A DNA stretch of 64,000 nt from Trachythela sp. YZ-2020 (lineage: Eukaryota; Cnidaria; Anthozoa; Malacalcyonacea; Clavulariidae): NCBI GenBank assembly GCA_016169945.1, contig JADLSH010000365.1, positions 1,794,501-1,858,500 on the forward strand. The letters are read 5' to 3'. Position numbers and translations under genes: made by a program. Positions 34,301-46,200 of the stretch are shown in pieces. The first letter of the stretch is position 1. Each line of letters begins with the position of its first letter. Under the pieces are notes generated by a model that was given only the letters and a program-made list of their open reading frames with translations, did not search any database and was not told the origin of the DNA.

Positions 34301-36266
34301 TCCCAAAGTGTGTCATCCTCAGGCCAACTGTAGCAATGTTCCTGGATCATTCTCTTGTCAGTGTGTGTCTGGATTTGAAGGAGATGGAAAACTAAACTGC
34401 ACAGGCAAGAACTTTCTCTATAAATTACCAAAAATGAATCTAATTTTACGTATGTAAGAGTTAATATGAAATAGTTTCATACCTCTTTCATGTCATGATT
34501 CTGTAATACTATAACATATTACGTACAACTATTTGTTTTTATGCTCCTGGCAAGAGTGCTCACACCAAAACAAAATTACACTTTCAGTATACAACTTTGT
34601 TCACATGTTAGCTTGTTAGAAGCCTGTTATTGCATCCTCATCTAGATATCAATGAATGTGATCAAACTCCCAAAGTGTGTCATCCTCAGGCCAACTGTAG
34701 CAATGTTCCTGGATCATTCTCTTGTCAGTGTATGTCTGGATTTGAAGGAGATGGGAGACTAAACTGTACAGGTAAGAAATATCTTCTTTTGGAAATAAGT
34801 TAAATCTTTGCCTAGGTCTCTGTCCGGCTCTCCCTCATCTCTTCTTAGTACGTGCCCATATAATCTCAACCTTGCATCCATTCTCTGCAATGTCTACCAC
34901 TCCACATCTTCTTCTGATCTTTGCATTCCATAATATCTCTGACCAGCTCTCCTTCATCTCTTCTTATTACGTATCCCTACCATCTCAACCTTGCTTCCCT
35001 CGCCTTCTCTGCAATGTCTACCACCACACATCTTCTTCTGATCTCTTCATTCCATATTGTCTCTGACCGGTTCTCCTTCATCTCTTCTTATTACGTGTCC
35101 CTACCATCTCAGCTTTGCTTCCCTCACCTTCTCTGCAATGTCTACCACCCCACATCTTCTGATCTCTTCATTCCATATTGTCTCTGACCGGTTCTCCTTC
35201 ATCTCGTCTTATTGCATGTCCATATTATCTCAGCCTTGCTTCCCTCGCCTTCTCTGCAATGTCTACCACCCCACATCTTCTTCTGATCTCTTCATTCCAT
35301 AATATCTCTGACCAGTTCTCCTTCATCTCTTCTTCCCTCGCCTTCTCTGCAATGTCTACCACCCCACATCTTCTTCTGATCTCTTCATTCCATAATATAT
35401 CTGACCAGTTCTCCTTTATCTCTTCTCATTACATGTCCATATCATCTCAGCCTTGCTTCTCTCACCTCCTCTGCAATGTCTACCACCACACATCTTCTTC
35501 TGATCTCTTCATTCCATAATGTCTCTGACCGGCGCTCCTTCATCTCTTCTTGTTACGTGCCCATACCATTATATAATGCTTTTCAATTTTTAGCTTCTTA
35601 TAGAAGTTTGATAAAGTACTTAGACATAAAAATCATTAATAAAGATAATAAAATATTTCTAACCTCTTTTTTGGTTTTAAATATTACATGAAAGGCAAAT
35701 CTCGACACATAAAATCTCGCTGAAAATTTTTATGTCAGAATTTCTGACATTGTCGTTGATTATAACGTCATAAAGTTCTCAAAAACTCTGAGAAAACATG
35801 ACTTATAATAAATCATTCTTTTCAGAAACTTGGTCAATGTTGCCCAAGTTTATTGTCAAAACCAAAATATGAATAAAATATGATCTTAGAATGTCTAATG
35901 ATCATATTTGTCGCAATGTAATATAAAACTATGGATTTATAAAACAACGTGTTTGAACAATTCATAGTAAAATGTATTTTGAGGGTAAAAATACAATTAC
36001 AAAGCCACACAATAAGAAGGTCTGTGGCCTTTGTATCTTTAACAAATACATTACGCTTTTGTTAAAAGTACTTTAGTTAAGTTAAATGCTATCAATTTCA
36101 GAAAAAAACTGAGAGATATCCTACAATTGTTCTCTATGAAAGCAAAATGGGTTAACAATTTATTGATACTAAATGTGTACCGAATGAATTTGTTTTATAG
36201 AATTCCTCAAATGTGTTTCTTGTTGTAGGTAACTTCAGCAATTATGCAGCGTTTTCCATCATCTAA
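31306..36266 (+). CDS. Gene A: secreted D8C + two cbEGF protein
   Basis: Exons 31306-31777, 34162-34197, 34279-34404, 34646-34771 and, tentatively, 36229-36266. Every internal junction is phase 1 and the total closes at 265 codons plus stop. Exon 1 gives a signal peptide (LPNLALYYIFVTLINYG) and a uromodulin/GP2-type D8C domain: cysteines, IWYRFEI, YYCGTYSPMWMNGTHP, VLRNACA, then EIKVLNCSGFYVYQL and YLAYC. Exon 2 is a 12-residue Thr/Pro linker. Exons 3 and 4 each encode one calcium-binding EGF (DINECDQTPKVCHPQANCS), nearly identical to each other. The last exon (NFSNYAAFSII, stop) is the weakest call. Exon 3 ends in a GC donor (gcaaga). A tttcag acceptor just before the ATG suggests an upstream non-coding exon. 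Likely a secreted, glycan- or matrix-binding protein; no ZP domain is seen, unlike uromodulin. Confidence 0.8.
32330..32900 (+). mobile_element. LINE 3' fragment
   Basis: The frame encodes the ORF2 tail of a non-LTR retrotransposon: KAAGLIAKLRHFTNKNTLKL, YYALVYPYLTYGNLIWGN, HHYNTRNSNKLH, NYAKHTIINKGVEIWNTLDN, ending at a stop at 32893. The HxTR ... GxxIWN layout is typical of this tail. Upstream ORF2 is absent. Sense to gene A, in its first intron. Confidence 0.82.
33150..33795 (+). mobile_element. Second LINE 3' fragment with (TATGAA)n tail
   Basis: 33215-33552 encodes DELEKVRKRAFRISYPG, ALSLSGCSLLSERR and LPRCRTERFKRSFFPAM, the C-terminal signature of CR1-like ORF2. A 3' UTR and a short GAATATGAATATGAATATGA tail near 33765-33787 mark the LINE 3' end. 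The upstream part is missing. Confidence 0.85.
34800..35575 (-). repeat. ~123-bp minisatellite derived from a LINE reverse transcriptase tail
   Basis: Six to seven tandem units of 121-126 bp, one shortened to about 93 bp. Read on the minus strand, a unit encodes IRRCGVVDIAEK, then a REAKLRW.GHV.RR pattern and DEGEPVRD, the well-known end of many LINE ORF2 proteins. All units have stops or gaps, so it is not coding now. The plus-strand frames at 34872-35691 are shadows of it. Another block starts at about 63850 and runs off the window. Lies in the last intron of gene A. Confidence 0.8.
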
Positions 36267-36654
36267 CAATTCTAACATGATATCTTTTTGTTAGTTTTAT
36301 TTCCTTATAAAACAGATTGCATGTAAATGGAAGAGCTGAGAGTCAAGATGGCTTAAATCTCGAATTACCAACAAGACAGAAGATGTGATAAAATACGAAA
36401 GAAGTTGAGAAGACAGGTAAATCCAAAACTTTAAATTTTCACGATTTCATGAAATATCCGAATAAGATAGAAGAAAGTAACAGAAGAAACTATGTCAAAC
36501 ATATGTCCCTTATTCATTTTTTTTACTTTCAAATGCTCAAAGCTTTGCTTTTTTCTGTTCTTCCTTGCTTTTTTCAGTGTCTTGGTTTGTAAGAATTGGT
36601 TTGCAAGAAATGACTAAGAAATAAGCAAACAGAAAAGAACAGGACTTCTTCAAC

Positions 36655-37100
36655 TCTATTATATATATTAATCTAACTTTCTGTATAAATTACCATAAAT
36701 GAATCTAATTCTACGTATGTGAGAGTTAATACGAAATAGTTTCATATCTCTTTCATGTCATGATTCTGTAATAATAGCGAGTTTACGATTGACGACGCGG
36801 TGTGCGAAGACGCCGTAGAACCTCATATGAAAACTCACCTGCTACGTTGTCAACACGACGTAGAATTGGAAAAATTGCGTTTCGTAGTGCAATAAGACGC
36901 CGCGGGAAAACACCCCAAACGCACTACTCTTCAGTCCTCTTGCGGCGTCTTCGCACACGGCCTCTCGCTAATATAACATATTACCGTACAACTTGTTTTT
37001 ATGCTCCTGACAAGAGCGCTCGCATCAAAATAAAATTACACTTTGTGTTACAACTTTGTTCACATGTTAGCTTGTTAGAAGCTTGTCATTGCACTTTTAA
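36655..37100 (+). repeat. Relic third copy of the EGF-EGF intron of gene A
   Basis: 36660-36774 and 36969-37095 match 34412-34640, the intron between the two EGF exons, at high identity (TTTCATGTCATGATTCTGTA, TATGCTCCTGACAAGAG, CACATGTTAGCTTGTTAGAA). The EGF exon that should follow is absent; the match stops at about 37095. This is a remnant of a larger tandem array of EGF exon + intron units. Confidence 0.78.
36775..36970. mobile_element. MITE ~195 bp inserted in the relic intron
   Basis: Inverted tips AGCGAG and GTGTGCGAAGACGCCG on the left, CGGCGTCTTCGCACAC and CTCGCT on the right. The copy of this intron at 34.5 kb lacks it (GTAATACTATAACATATTA), so the empty site is known. AAT lies on both sides and may be the target duplication. 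Confidence 0.75.
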
Positions 37101-37233
37101 GCACACCCGTTTAAAACCTCCTCGGTTTATAACCCTTTCTGAGTTTGTTGTTCTGCAGTTGAACAAACCAAAATTTGGGCTCTAAGATAGCCAGACAACT
37201 CCTATGAACAACCAAGTCATCTGCTACCATTGG

Positions 37234-40200
37234 CTAAGCATTCGTGGCAACTGATGAGGTCACGACACTTTGAATATCCATTACCTGGTTACGCGAAGGT
37301 TTTTGCTTGCGCGATCCAGCATTACTATCGTTAACGTTGCTGTTTGTAAGAACGATGTCACGCCGTTCGTCGTTCATACATAATACTATTATGTTGACAT
37401 GCTTCTTTTTGATACAAATTCCACACACGACAATGGCTGTGAACGCCAAAATGGAAACTAGAAACATCACGATGATAAAAACGGTTTTGTGAAGTCCAAA
37501 ATATAATTTCTCCTTAGGGGGAACCGATGTTTCTACAACAGAAATTAAAGGTTAAAAATCTGACATTGCCCTTTCTAGGTGCTCCCGTTTCGTCCTGTAG
37601 AAACACTGGACCAAAAGGTTTAATTTTAATTTAGAATCCAGTATAAATAAAATTAGTTCAGTTTAGGTTTCCTTCTGTAGTAACACTGGATCAATAAGCG
37701 ATGGCCCTTACCTGGACCTCTAGGGAGAACTGTTTAGAACTGATAAAGCTATCCAGTATAAATACAATTAGTTCAGTTTAGGTTTCCTCCTGTAGTAACA
37801 CTGGATCAATAAGGGATGACTCTTACTGGACCTCTATAGGGAGAACTGTTTAGAACTGATAAAGCTATCCAGTATAAATACAATTAGTTCAGTTTAGGTT
37901 TTCTCCTGTAGTAACACTGGATCAATAATAGATGATCCTTACTAGAGCTCTAGAGAGAACAGTTTAGAACTAATAGAGCTATCCAGTATAGATTAATTGC
38001 AACAACTAACTCTTTTCTTTCACGCTGCTCGCATCAACTTTAAAACTTCCTAAGTTTCCGTTGTTTTTCACTCTTGTTCTCAGTGGTTCCAGGGGATCAG
38101 TCATCTTCTTTTTCAATGCAATTTGAAATTCTACCACAACACTCCCCTTTCTGTAATTATTGCAATAGAATGTATCAATTATATACTAATTAGTCAATTA
38201 TGATATATCGCATATCTTGTTTACTTATCGGATCACTTTGTGTCCGAGGCAAACCATACCGAATAGGACTTCTGTTTACATATGAAATGTTGTTATCGTC
38301 TCAATTTCTGCAACGAACCGGTGGTGCTGCGGTTCGCTCTTCGAAAAGTGGTTCGCGGTGTATCGGATTATTTTTCACAATGTAACAGGGCGAGGTGTTT
38401 ACACTTGGGCCGGAACGTTTCGTGAACGAAGCAAGAACCTATCCGATACAATGTAAACATGGTCTGAGATGATAACAACATTTCATATGTAAACAGAAGT
38501 CCTATCCGGTATGGTTTTTGCGTCGGACGCAAAGTGATCCGATACAATGTAAACATGGCCTATGCACGAGCCCTTCACGAGGGGCTACAATCCTGGTCAA
38601 AACATCGACGACACTTACAGTTATCTCATCATATTCAGTTGCCTCGTAACTAAATTAGAGAACCTCCCCCTTACCCCCACCGAACAATGTTGAGTGGTGT
38701 CCCATAACATGTTTAAAGCATTTAGCATAGAATCAACATTGTTTTGGGGGCGAGGAGGGCCATTAGATGAGAAAACCTAGACGTTTTATAGTTAGGAACG
38801 TCAAAAGGGACATATTTATTAGAGTGTAGTCGATGGTTTTGGCCAGGATTGTAGCTCTAACAGAGGGGCTGGTTTACCCCTCGTGTTTACAGCTATAAAT
38901 GGCTTCCCTACAACTCATTTATTTTCTTAGGAAGTCCAAAATCATAGTTGTCAAGCAAATTTTCGAATAAAAACTAGCAGACAATTGAATATTGTTCTAG
39001 AACTATGAATATTCAATTCGAAAATGACTCCGAAAACCGGAGTTTGAAACAGTTACGGCAAGTTTTTTACACAGCCCTACTAGGCGAGATCTCGGATGAA
39101 CAACAGCGGGAGGGCTGGTCCTCCTCTCATATAAACGAAAACAATTTTTAATAGGGATTTCTATTACCACGCGGGATCTCGCCTAGGACAGCCAGCCCTT
39201 CATGTAGGGCTCATATAAACAGGAGCTAAATGTTTTGATGTCAGGCGTCAATGAAATGGTTGAATAAGATACTGAAATTGATGTCCTATATCTGTCATTT
39301 TTTGTTCTATTTTCAATTTATTGACAATTTATTGAAGACATAATCAATCGAAACAAATTAGGCAAACTTCAAAGCGTCTATATTAACGAGATACGATTTT
39401 ATGTTGAGACAAATATCTACCTGTAACCAAGATCAAACACGTGCACAAATTCATTTGTATTTCTGTAAGCTTGTATGATCTAGAAATTAAGAATCTGGTT
39501 TGTTTTGCTAGTAAAAGTTAAACAGCAATAACTGAACAAGAAAACGAAAAACAATACGAAATACCTCTGTGACAATTTTAACTGTTTGTTGTTTATAAAC
39601 AAAAGAACTTTTGTTCAAAAGATCGGGGTTCCATTTCAATCCAGAGACTATAGTAAACTCCGCTTTAACTGTTACTGTGTCTGAAAAAATATATAGTTGA
39701 AATGTAAAAGATAATGATGATTATAATAAGTAAGTAAGTAAGTAAGTGGGGTGTGCTAATCATCCTTATTTGCAGCTGAGAGCTGAGCTGAATTGCGAAG
39801 GACGCAGCTCGGCTTAATCGAGTCGAAGGCTTATTAAAGGCGCCTCTGTATGGCTCATGTCTGATCAGGGAGCACAGCTACGATGGAAGGGTTAGTTTGG
39901 GGCTAATCCAAACCCACCTTGTCAACATTCCCTGTGGGAGGAAACCGGAGTACCCGGAGAAAACCCACGACTTTCGGTAGAGCGTTGACTGACTTTTTTC
40001 ACATAAGTGTCATGAGTCCCCAGCGAGAATCGAACCCACGATCTCAGAGGTGAAAGGCGCTTGCTCTGACGACTGCGCCATCGAAGCCCCGAATTAAGAA
40101 TTCATTCTTAATGTCGAATACACAGGGTGTGTTTGTCTAATTCACCCAAGCCAGAGGCTCATGAAACACGTGCTTTTGGCGAGGGAGAAAAACCGAAGGA

Positions 40201-43200
40201 CTTGAAGCACAGAGTTTTCAAGTACAGGGAAGTCACCCAACCTACACACGTAACAAATATGCAACAGACTTGTATACCAATGCTGTTTCAACAACTTGTT
40301 ATCAGGATGTGTTCGCACTGCTTGTTCCAAGCTTGTTGTCTTAGTTGCTACAAGGTTGTTGACTCAACAGACTTGTTACAAGTTGTTCCAACAACTTCTT
40401 ATATCGTCCTGCAATTCAACAACTTGTTAACAAGCTGTGAGTGACAACCTTGTAGCAATTTGATAAAATGACAACATGGTTACAACTTGTTGACCATATT
40501 GCTACAAGTCTGTTGCGAACACATCTTGTTGACAAGATGCGAGATTTTTACGTGTGTAAGTATTTCCCTATACCCAACCTTTGACCTACAGGCTTATCTC
40601 AATGATAAGAACCACCAGTGCTCTCCAATCTTAATTTACCAACCTTCACTGCTGAGAAGCTTGCATCTTTTCCCATCACCTTCAAACCTCGATGGACATT
40701 TCTCACATGTATAACCATCAGCAGTTACAGCACAGTTCAAGCCGGGAAAACAGGGGAGTTTGTCACACGGACTGATTTCACAGCACTTTCCAATATAAGG
40801 CTTAACACAATCACATGTGTAGTTCAACAAATCCTCGCGTTTTGTCGATACGGTTATGTTGTTTTTACATTTCCCTTTAAGGAAATAAAACAATGGGTCA
40901 TTCAACATAATCAGTGATTATGGAAACCGTAGAGTATTTTAATAAAATACAAATAACGTCCACCATTTATTTGGCTTTCATATACGTCTTGAAACTTAGG
41001 AGATGCCAGATACCTACATTATTTTGACATATAAAGAATCACAAGCAATAACATAATAAGCTTGAAAGGTTATCAGTTGTTGCCTTACAAAGGCTAGCCT
41101 GCTCGCAGACGTTGTCCCTTGGCGCGAGAAAAACAACGTCTGCGAGCAGGCTATATAAAGGCTGTATGGATAAATTCAAGATTTTTCTCGGCATCTCGTT
41201 CGATAAGATTAGTAGTAAATGGTATTTGTAGATGGAATACTCGCACGGAATTATATATACATTTTTGTAGACCTAGCCAGGAGCAGTTGCGAAAAATGCA
41301 ACTTAGGCCCTCTGGCAGGAATTGAACCTGCGGCCCTGCGATTCCGGTGCAGCGCTCTAACGAACTGAGCTACAGGCCTACAGAGTCCAGTTGCTGAGCG
41401 TCAACCGCAAGTTCGGTATATAAAGGCTGACTTCATTTTAACAAAATATAAGTGCGTTTCGACTTGAAATTTGTTATGAATACTTGTTATAATGACATGC
41501 AAAACATGTTAAACAGCTAGCTTTATAGGTTGCACGTTAAAGATTTTAGAATTTAGTCACGTGATGATGCAATTAACTATTTTTTCCAGTGAGATACTCA
41601 CTCCAGTTTTAAATCGAGATCAGAGTACTTACCAGTTTGGCAAAGGCGCGGTAAGGCAACAATGTCAATAGTATGAATAGTCGTGGCTCCTTGACCAGGT
41701 TTATCTGTAACTTTTAGCGAAACTCTCCCAGATTTGGTTAGAGAAATTTTTACAAGTGTTTTATCAACCGACACATTGCTGACGGTATTGTTTCGGACAT
41801 AGTCGTAACTCAACGGATAGCCTTCGGGATCGGTCGCATTAATGAACAATTGAAATTCACTGTTTTCAAATGCGTAGAGTCGGTCAGGCATAGTGATATA
41901 CGGAGGACGGTTTTCTTAAAAACAATATTATAAATTTACTATTTTGAGTGTCAAATTCTTGACTAGTCAAATCGTTAGCTGTTTAAATTAGTTATACTAT
42001 GAAGCAAATATCTTTTCCTATGTAACTTGAGAAATATATCTTCCAACATCTCTTCTAATGAGTTTTAGAACGTTTTAAACACCACATAATGAGGCTTATG
42101 GCGGCCATATTAGTGTGACCTCATTAGTTATTCACTTGCAAATTTAGGAAGAAAGAGGCCACTGATGATCAATTCTTATCTAGACAATATTTGTCCTTTC
42201 CCACCAATAACTAGAAACTGTTAGAACCTCTTTAAACATGTCCCCAACACCACAGTAGATTTGTGGTGGTCACACCAATATGGCCGCCATTGGCTTCATT
42301 TAAGCATAGCAGATGCACTATCCAGTCCTTGTTTCAGATCAGTAAACAGAATTTCATGCTACGTAACACTATGTAACAGTATGCAGGGCCTATTCTAAGC
42401 GATTTTCATTAGTGCACACTTCAGAGTATGGTTATGCCCCCTTGAGGAAATTTAGGCATGCTCATTTTCAGTGGTAGTGGAAGAAACTGTGACCACATTT
42501 TACGGAGGTGCGGGGACCCTCCTCTGGGAAATTTTGAAATCTGGCGTCTCTGAAATGCCATTTCCGGTATTTTGAAGAGATTTTATACAAATTCAAAAGG
42601 TAACAAATTATATCAAAAAAGACAACTCATCTCCCCAACACAAGGCCTAACCGTGACCCCTCCACCTTTCCTTTGTTTGTGTCTTTGTGTCCTAACTCAA
42701 TGTTCAACATGTATTGCCTGTGCTATGCAACCTCGTACCCAGGGTCTGTCCTCGGCAACGGGTGGCAATTGGAAAGTACCCTGCGATGGAGGTTGTGTGC
42801 TATGTTGCTATAGCACTTGTAATACAAAGTGAAAATTTCAAATTTTCAATACTGCACACTTTCACATCCAATACTGCACACTTTCCAGTCAATACTGCAC
42901 AAAGTGTGCAATACTGCGGCACACTAAAATAGGCCCCGACACTATGCAATGGTGGGTAACACAAGCTGTACATACCAAGACAATAGTCTTCGGGTCGAGC
43001 GTTGGTACAGTTTACCAATTTCGATCCTGATAAACAAAAAGTAAAGTTAGTGATCGATGATTTATATATATATGAATACACGCGAGACCTTTAGGGGGGT
43101 ATGGGGGCATGCTCCACCAGAAAGTTTTGAAATCTACAGTCTCTGAAATGCCATTTCATGCACTTTGGGGGAAGATTTAAGAGCAATGTCACCGAAGAAT

Positions 43201-46200
43201 TTCTGGAAGCTATGTCACCGAAGAAGCTGCTGACCACCAAACCTACCGATCACCAGGGCCTTTTTTAACTAATGCACTGGGGGGGCAAATGCCCCCAGCC
43301 CCCATGTTTGCCCCCAGTGAACTTTGCCCCCAGTGCCCCCAGTCAACTGTTTGCCCCCCCAGTGAAGGTCCCTTGTGTGCAATAAGCAAACTTTATAATT
43401 TTGAGGAAAATTACGGTATTATCACAACCAAAACAGGGATCGGTTTACATATTTTAGATAAAAAAAAGGAATATGTTGTATAGTCCGGGAAAAATTTTTT
43501 TACCCCCCCCCCGTCGACGACAAAACCAATAATATTTATTGACAAATGTTGACGGCCATCCACTTGTTAGGTCCCCTTTTCGATTATTGCCCCCCCACTA
43601 ACGATTTCTTAAAAAAGGCCCTGCCGATCATACCTACGCAACGAATCAGTATTTACTGCCAAGACCGAAGACGAAGTGGCTAATTTGATACCTAAAACAT
43701 TCATTCAGAGATAATGTTTTCTACAGTGTAACTTCGTTATGGTTGTGAAAAATTATAATATGTGTATTCTACTGGAAATCACAATATGTATGACAAATTA
43801 TTGGGGGGGCTCCCCTAAACCCCCCAACCCCCCTGCTCCGCGGTCCCTGATAGACCCTAACTCGGCTCCTTGTTCATAGGAGGTATGCAATCTCCGAGTG
43901 CCCCTCTGTTAAATCGTGAGAATCTACAGATGTTTACATCTACTAAAAGGGATTTCGTCAAAACAATAAACACATCAAAAGACGGCATATGTATATCAAG
44001 GCCAACGCATGTCTGACTGCACGCACTGTTTCTAAAATGCGTGAAAAATTGTAAACATGACATCGTGCACAAATACATGTCCGACGTCATAATCATAATC
44101 TCCCACGATGAGCTGTAGCTCTTGGAGAAAATAATTGTCAAATAAGTTTAAATAAAAGAAAATACATGTCCTTTGAGCTGATCAAGGTCATATGAACGAC
44201 ATTTGGGTCAATATTGGGTTACATTCTCCTCGCCCGTTTCGCGCCCGAATGTATCAGCCTAAGAAAAAGATAGAGCTGCCCAATTCAACAAGAAGAACAT
44301 ACTTTGACGCTCACAGTCAGTGTGAGGCAGCGGCGAGACTCAGTGGCGTAGGAACGGGGGGAAGGGCACAGAGGGCACGATACGGCGTAATAAACCTTCG
44401 CTCGACGTTATAAAATATGGGCATTTCAAACTTTGTTTATGGCCGACACAATAAGTAAGTGTTAGACCAGTCGCCATTCTCAATGACTGCACGCATTACT
44501 TCGTGTTCTTCAGGCTGAAAATACTTCTAACTTACCCACGTTGACCGTGATGCAGTGTGGGAAAACGCATCACGAGTTTATTAAGCCAGTGATGGAAATT
44601 TTGGTGGGGTGGGGGGTACGGAAAATTGACAATTTGTCGGAAATTTTGACCTAAAAACAGCCTATTTAGAATGTAAATGGGGGCCACTGCATTAAGCGAC
44701 TTCAAATAGATTATGCTGAGATAAATTGGTATAATCCACTCACAATTACAGTATTAGTATCTGTTTGCAATCCTTTTGGAGCAGTTGCATTATTTGTTTA
44801 ATATAATGCACCAGACATTCCTAAGGCTAAGTGTCAGTACGCTCAAATGAGACCAGTGCTCGAATTCGAACCGCACACAAATTCGTTCGGTTCAATTTGT
44901 TCAGTCGGTTCTTTGGTACGGTTAGCTGTGCACGAATTCGTCCGGTTTCATTCACCCGGTCCCATGTGAATGTACGCCGGAAACTTTTCATGTAAATGCT
45001 TATGTCAAAATTAAAGAGAGTTTTTGCACAAACTCTATATTGATAATACTGTTGTACTACAGACTCCATATAGATCGCCTTTTAAGAAGTCTATGAGACT
45101 GAATCTAAATGCTGACTCGTGTTCATCTGAAGATGACATGTACCGTGAATTACGATGGTTTCCATTGTCATATCGACATAAGTTGAAGCTAGATAGTTAC
45201 TTTAGGTATACAAGGGTATTAACAACCTCGTTCCCAGGCTCTTTACCTACGCTCACCCCCGCTGCGGAAAAGACCCTAGTTCAGACTGGTCACGTGACAC
45301 CCCAGAATCTGGGGTGTTTTTAATTAGCGCTTTGAAAACACTGAGGGAGGGGTAGTTGAGTAAACATGTCAATTTTACATTCATGCATGAGTGAATAATG
45401 GCGTAATAAATACAAAAACAAGGGCTCACTTGCCCAGATTAGCAATGGCTCAACTTAAGGAAACACCGAAAAAGATATACGGAAAATCAATTTCAAACTC
45501 CGAGTCTATGTGTCGACTTTGTTGCGGCATATGAGTCAAAATATACAGAAAACCTGTACAATAAAGCAAATGTCAAACTACTGGCTTTTGCTGAAGCGGT
45601 CTATGGTGAGAGAACTCCCTTCCTCGTCTTGTGTGCCGACCTTGTGAAAGACGACTGGATAATTCTGGAAAATTCCAAAGCATGATATGTGGGAACCAAA
45701 AAACTATGATGCAAACAAAGAGATGTATTGATATTTCGCCATCAACGCGAATCACGGAGGAGAAAAGGGCAAGAACTAGTCTGGAAGGCGAAGTGCGATC
45801 AACCCGAAGCCTGTCATTTTCATCCAACAAAGAAACTATACAATCCGAGGTATGTTATATTTTTTATATGATTCATAATTTATGTAATGAGATATTGTAT
45901 ACTATAATTTATGTGTAGATTGTCAATTTCATTTGCGGTATACACTGAACTCTAAAGAGTAAAGTTTAAAAGCCAATAAAAGGTTCTAAATATCTCGTAC
46001 ATTACAGGTTGTCAACGATCCTGTTTCCAAAACCGCGTCGTATGATTCCGTCCCGTTTACGGATGTCCTAAATACCGTCAATGACGAACTGAGAAATGTG
46101 GCAGTTAGAGACACGAAGTCCGTTCTTCGTAAAATAAATTTTGAAGGAATGAGTTCGTTCTCTTTGGAGACTATATCGTGGACGAGTATCCTGTATAGTA

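Noticed and set aside
34872..35691. Chain of plus-strand frames with MSTTPHLLLISSFH repeats
   Set aside because: Translation of the LINE-derived minisatellite in the wrong strand; the informative reading is on the minus strand.
41290..41385. tRNA genes at 40.0, 41.3, 48.4 and 50.9 kb
   Set aside because: A and B boxes are present but the cloverleaf is incomplete and each runs into a shared repeat body, so they are tRNA-derived SINEs.
43857..45069. Minus-strand frames as extra exons of gene B
   Set aside because: No cysteine or domain pattern, and no matching phase-1 acceptor and donor pair; one lies within a dispersed foldback repeat.
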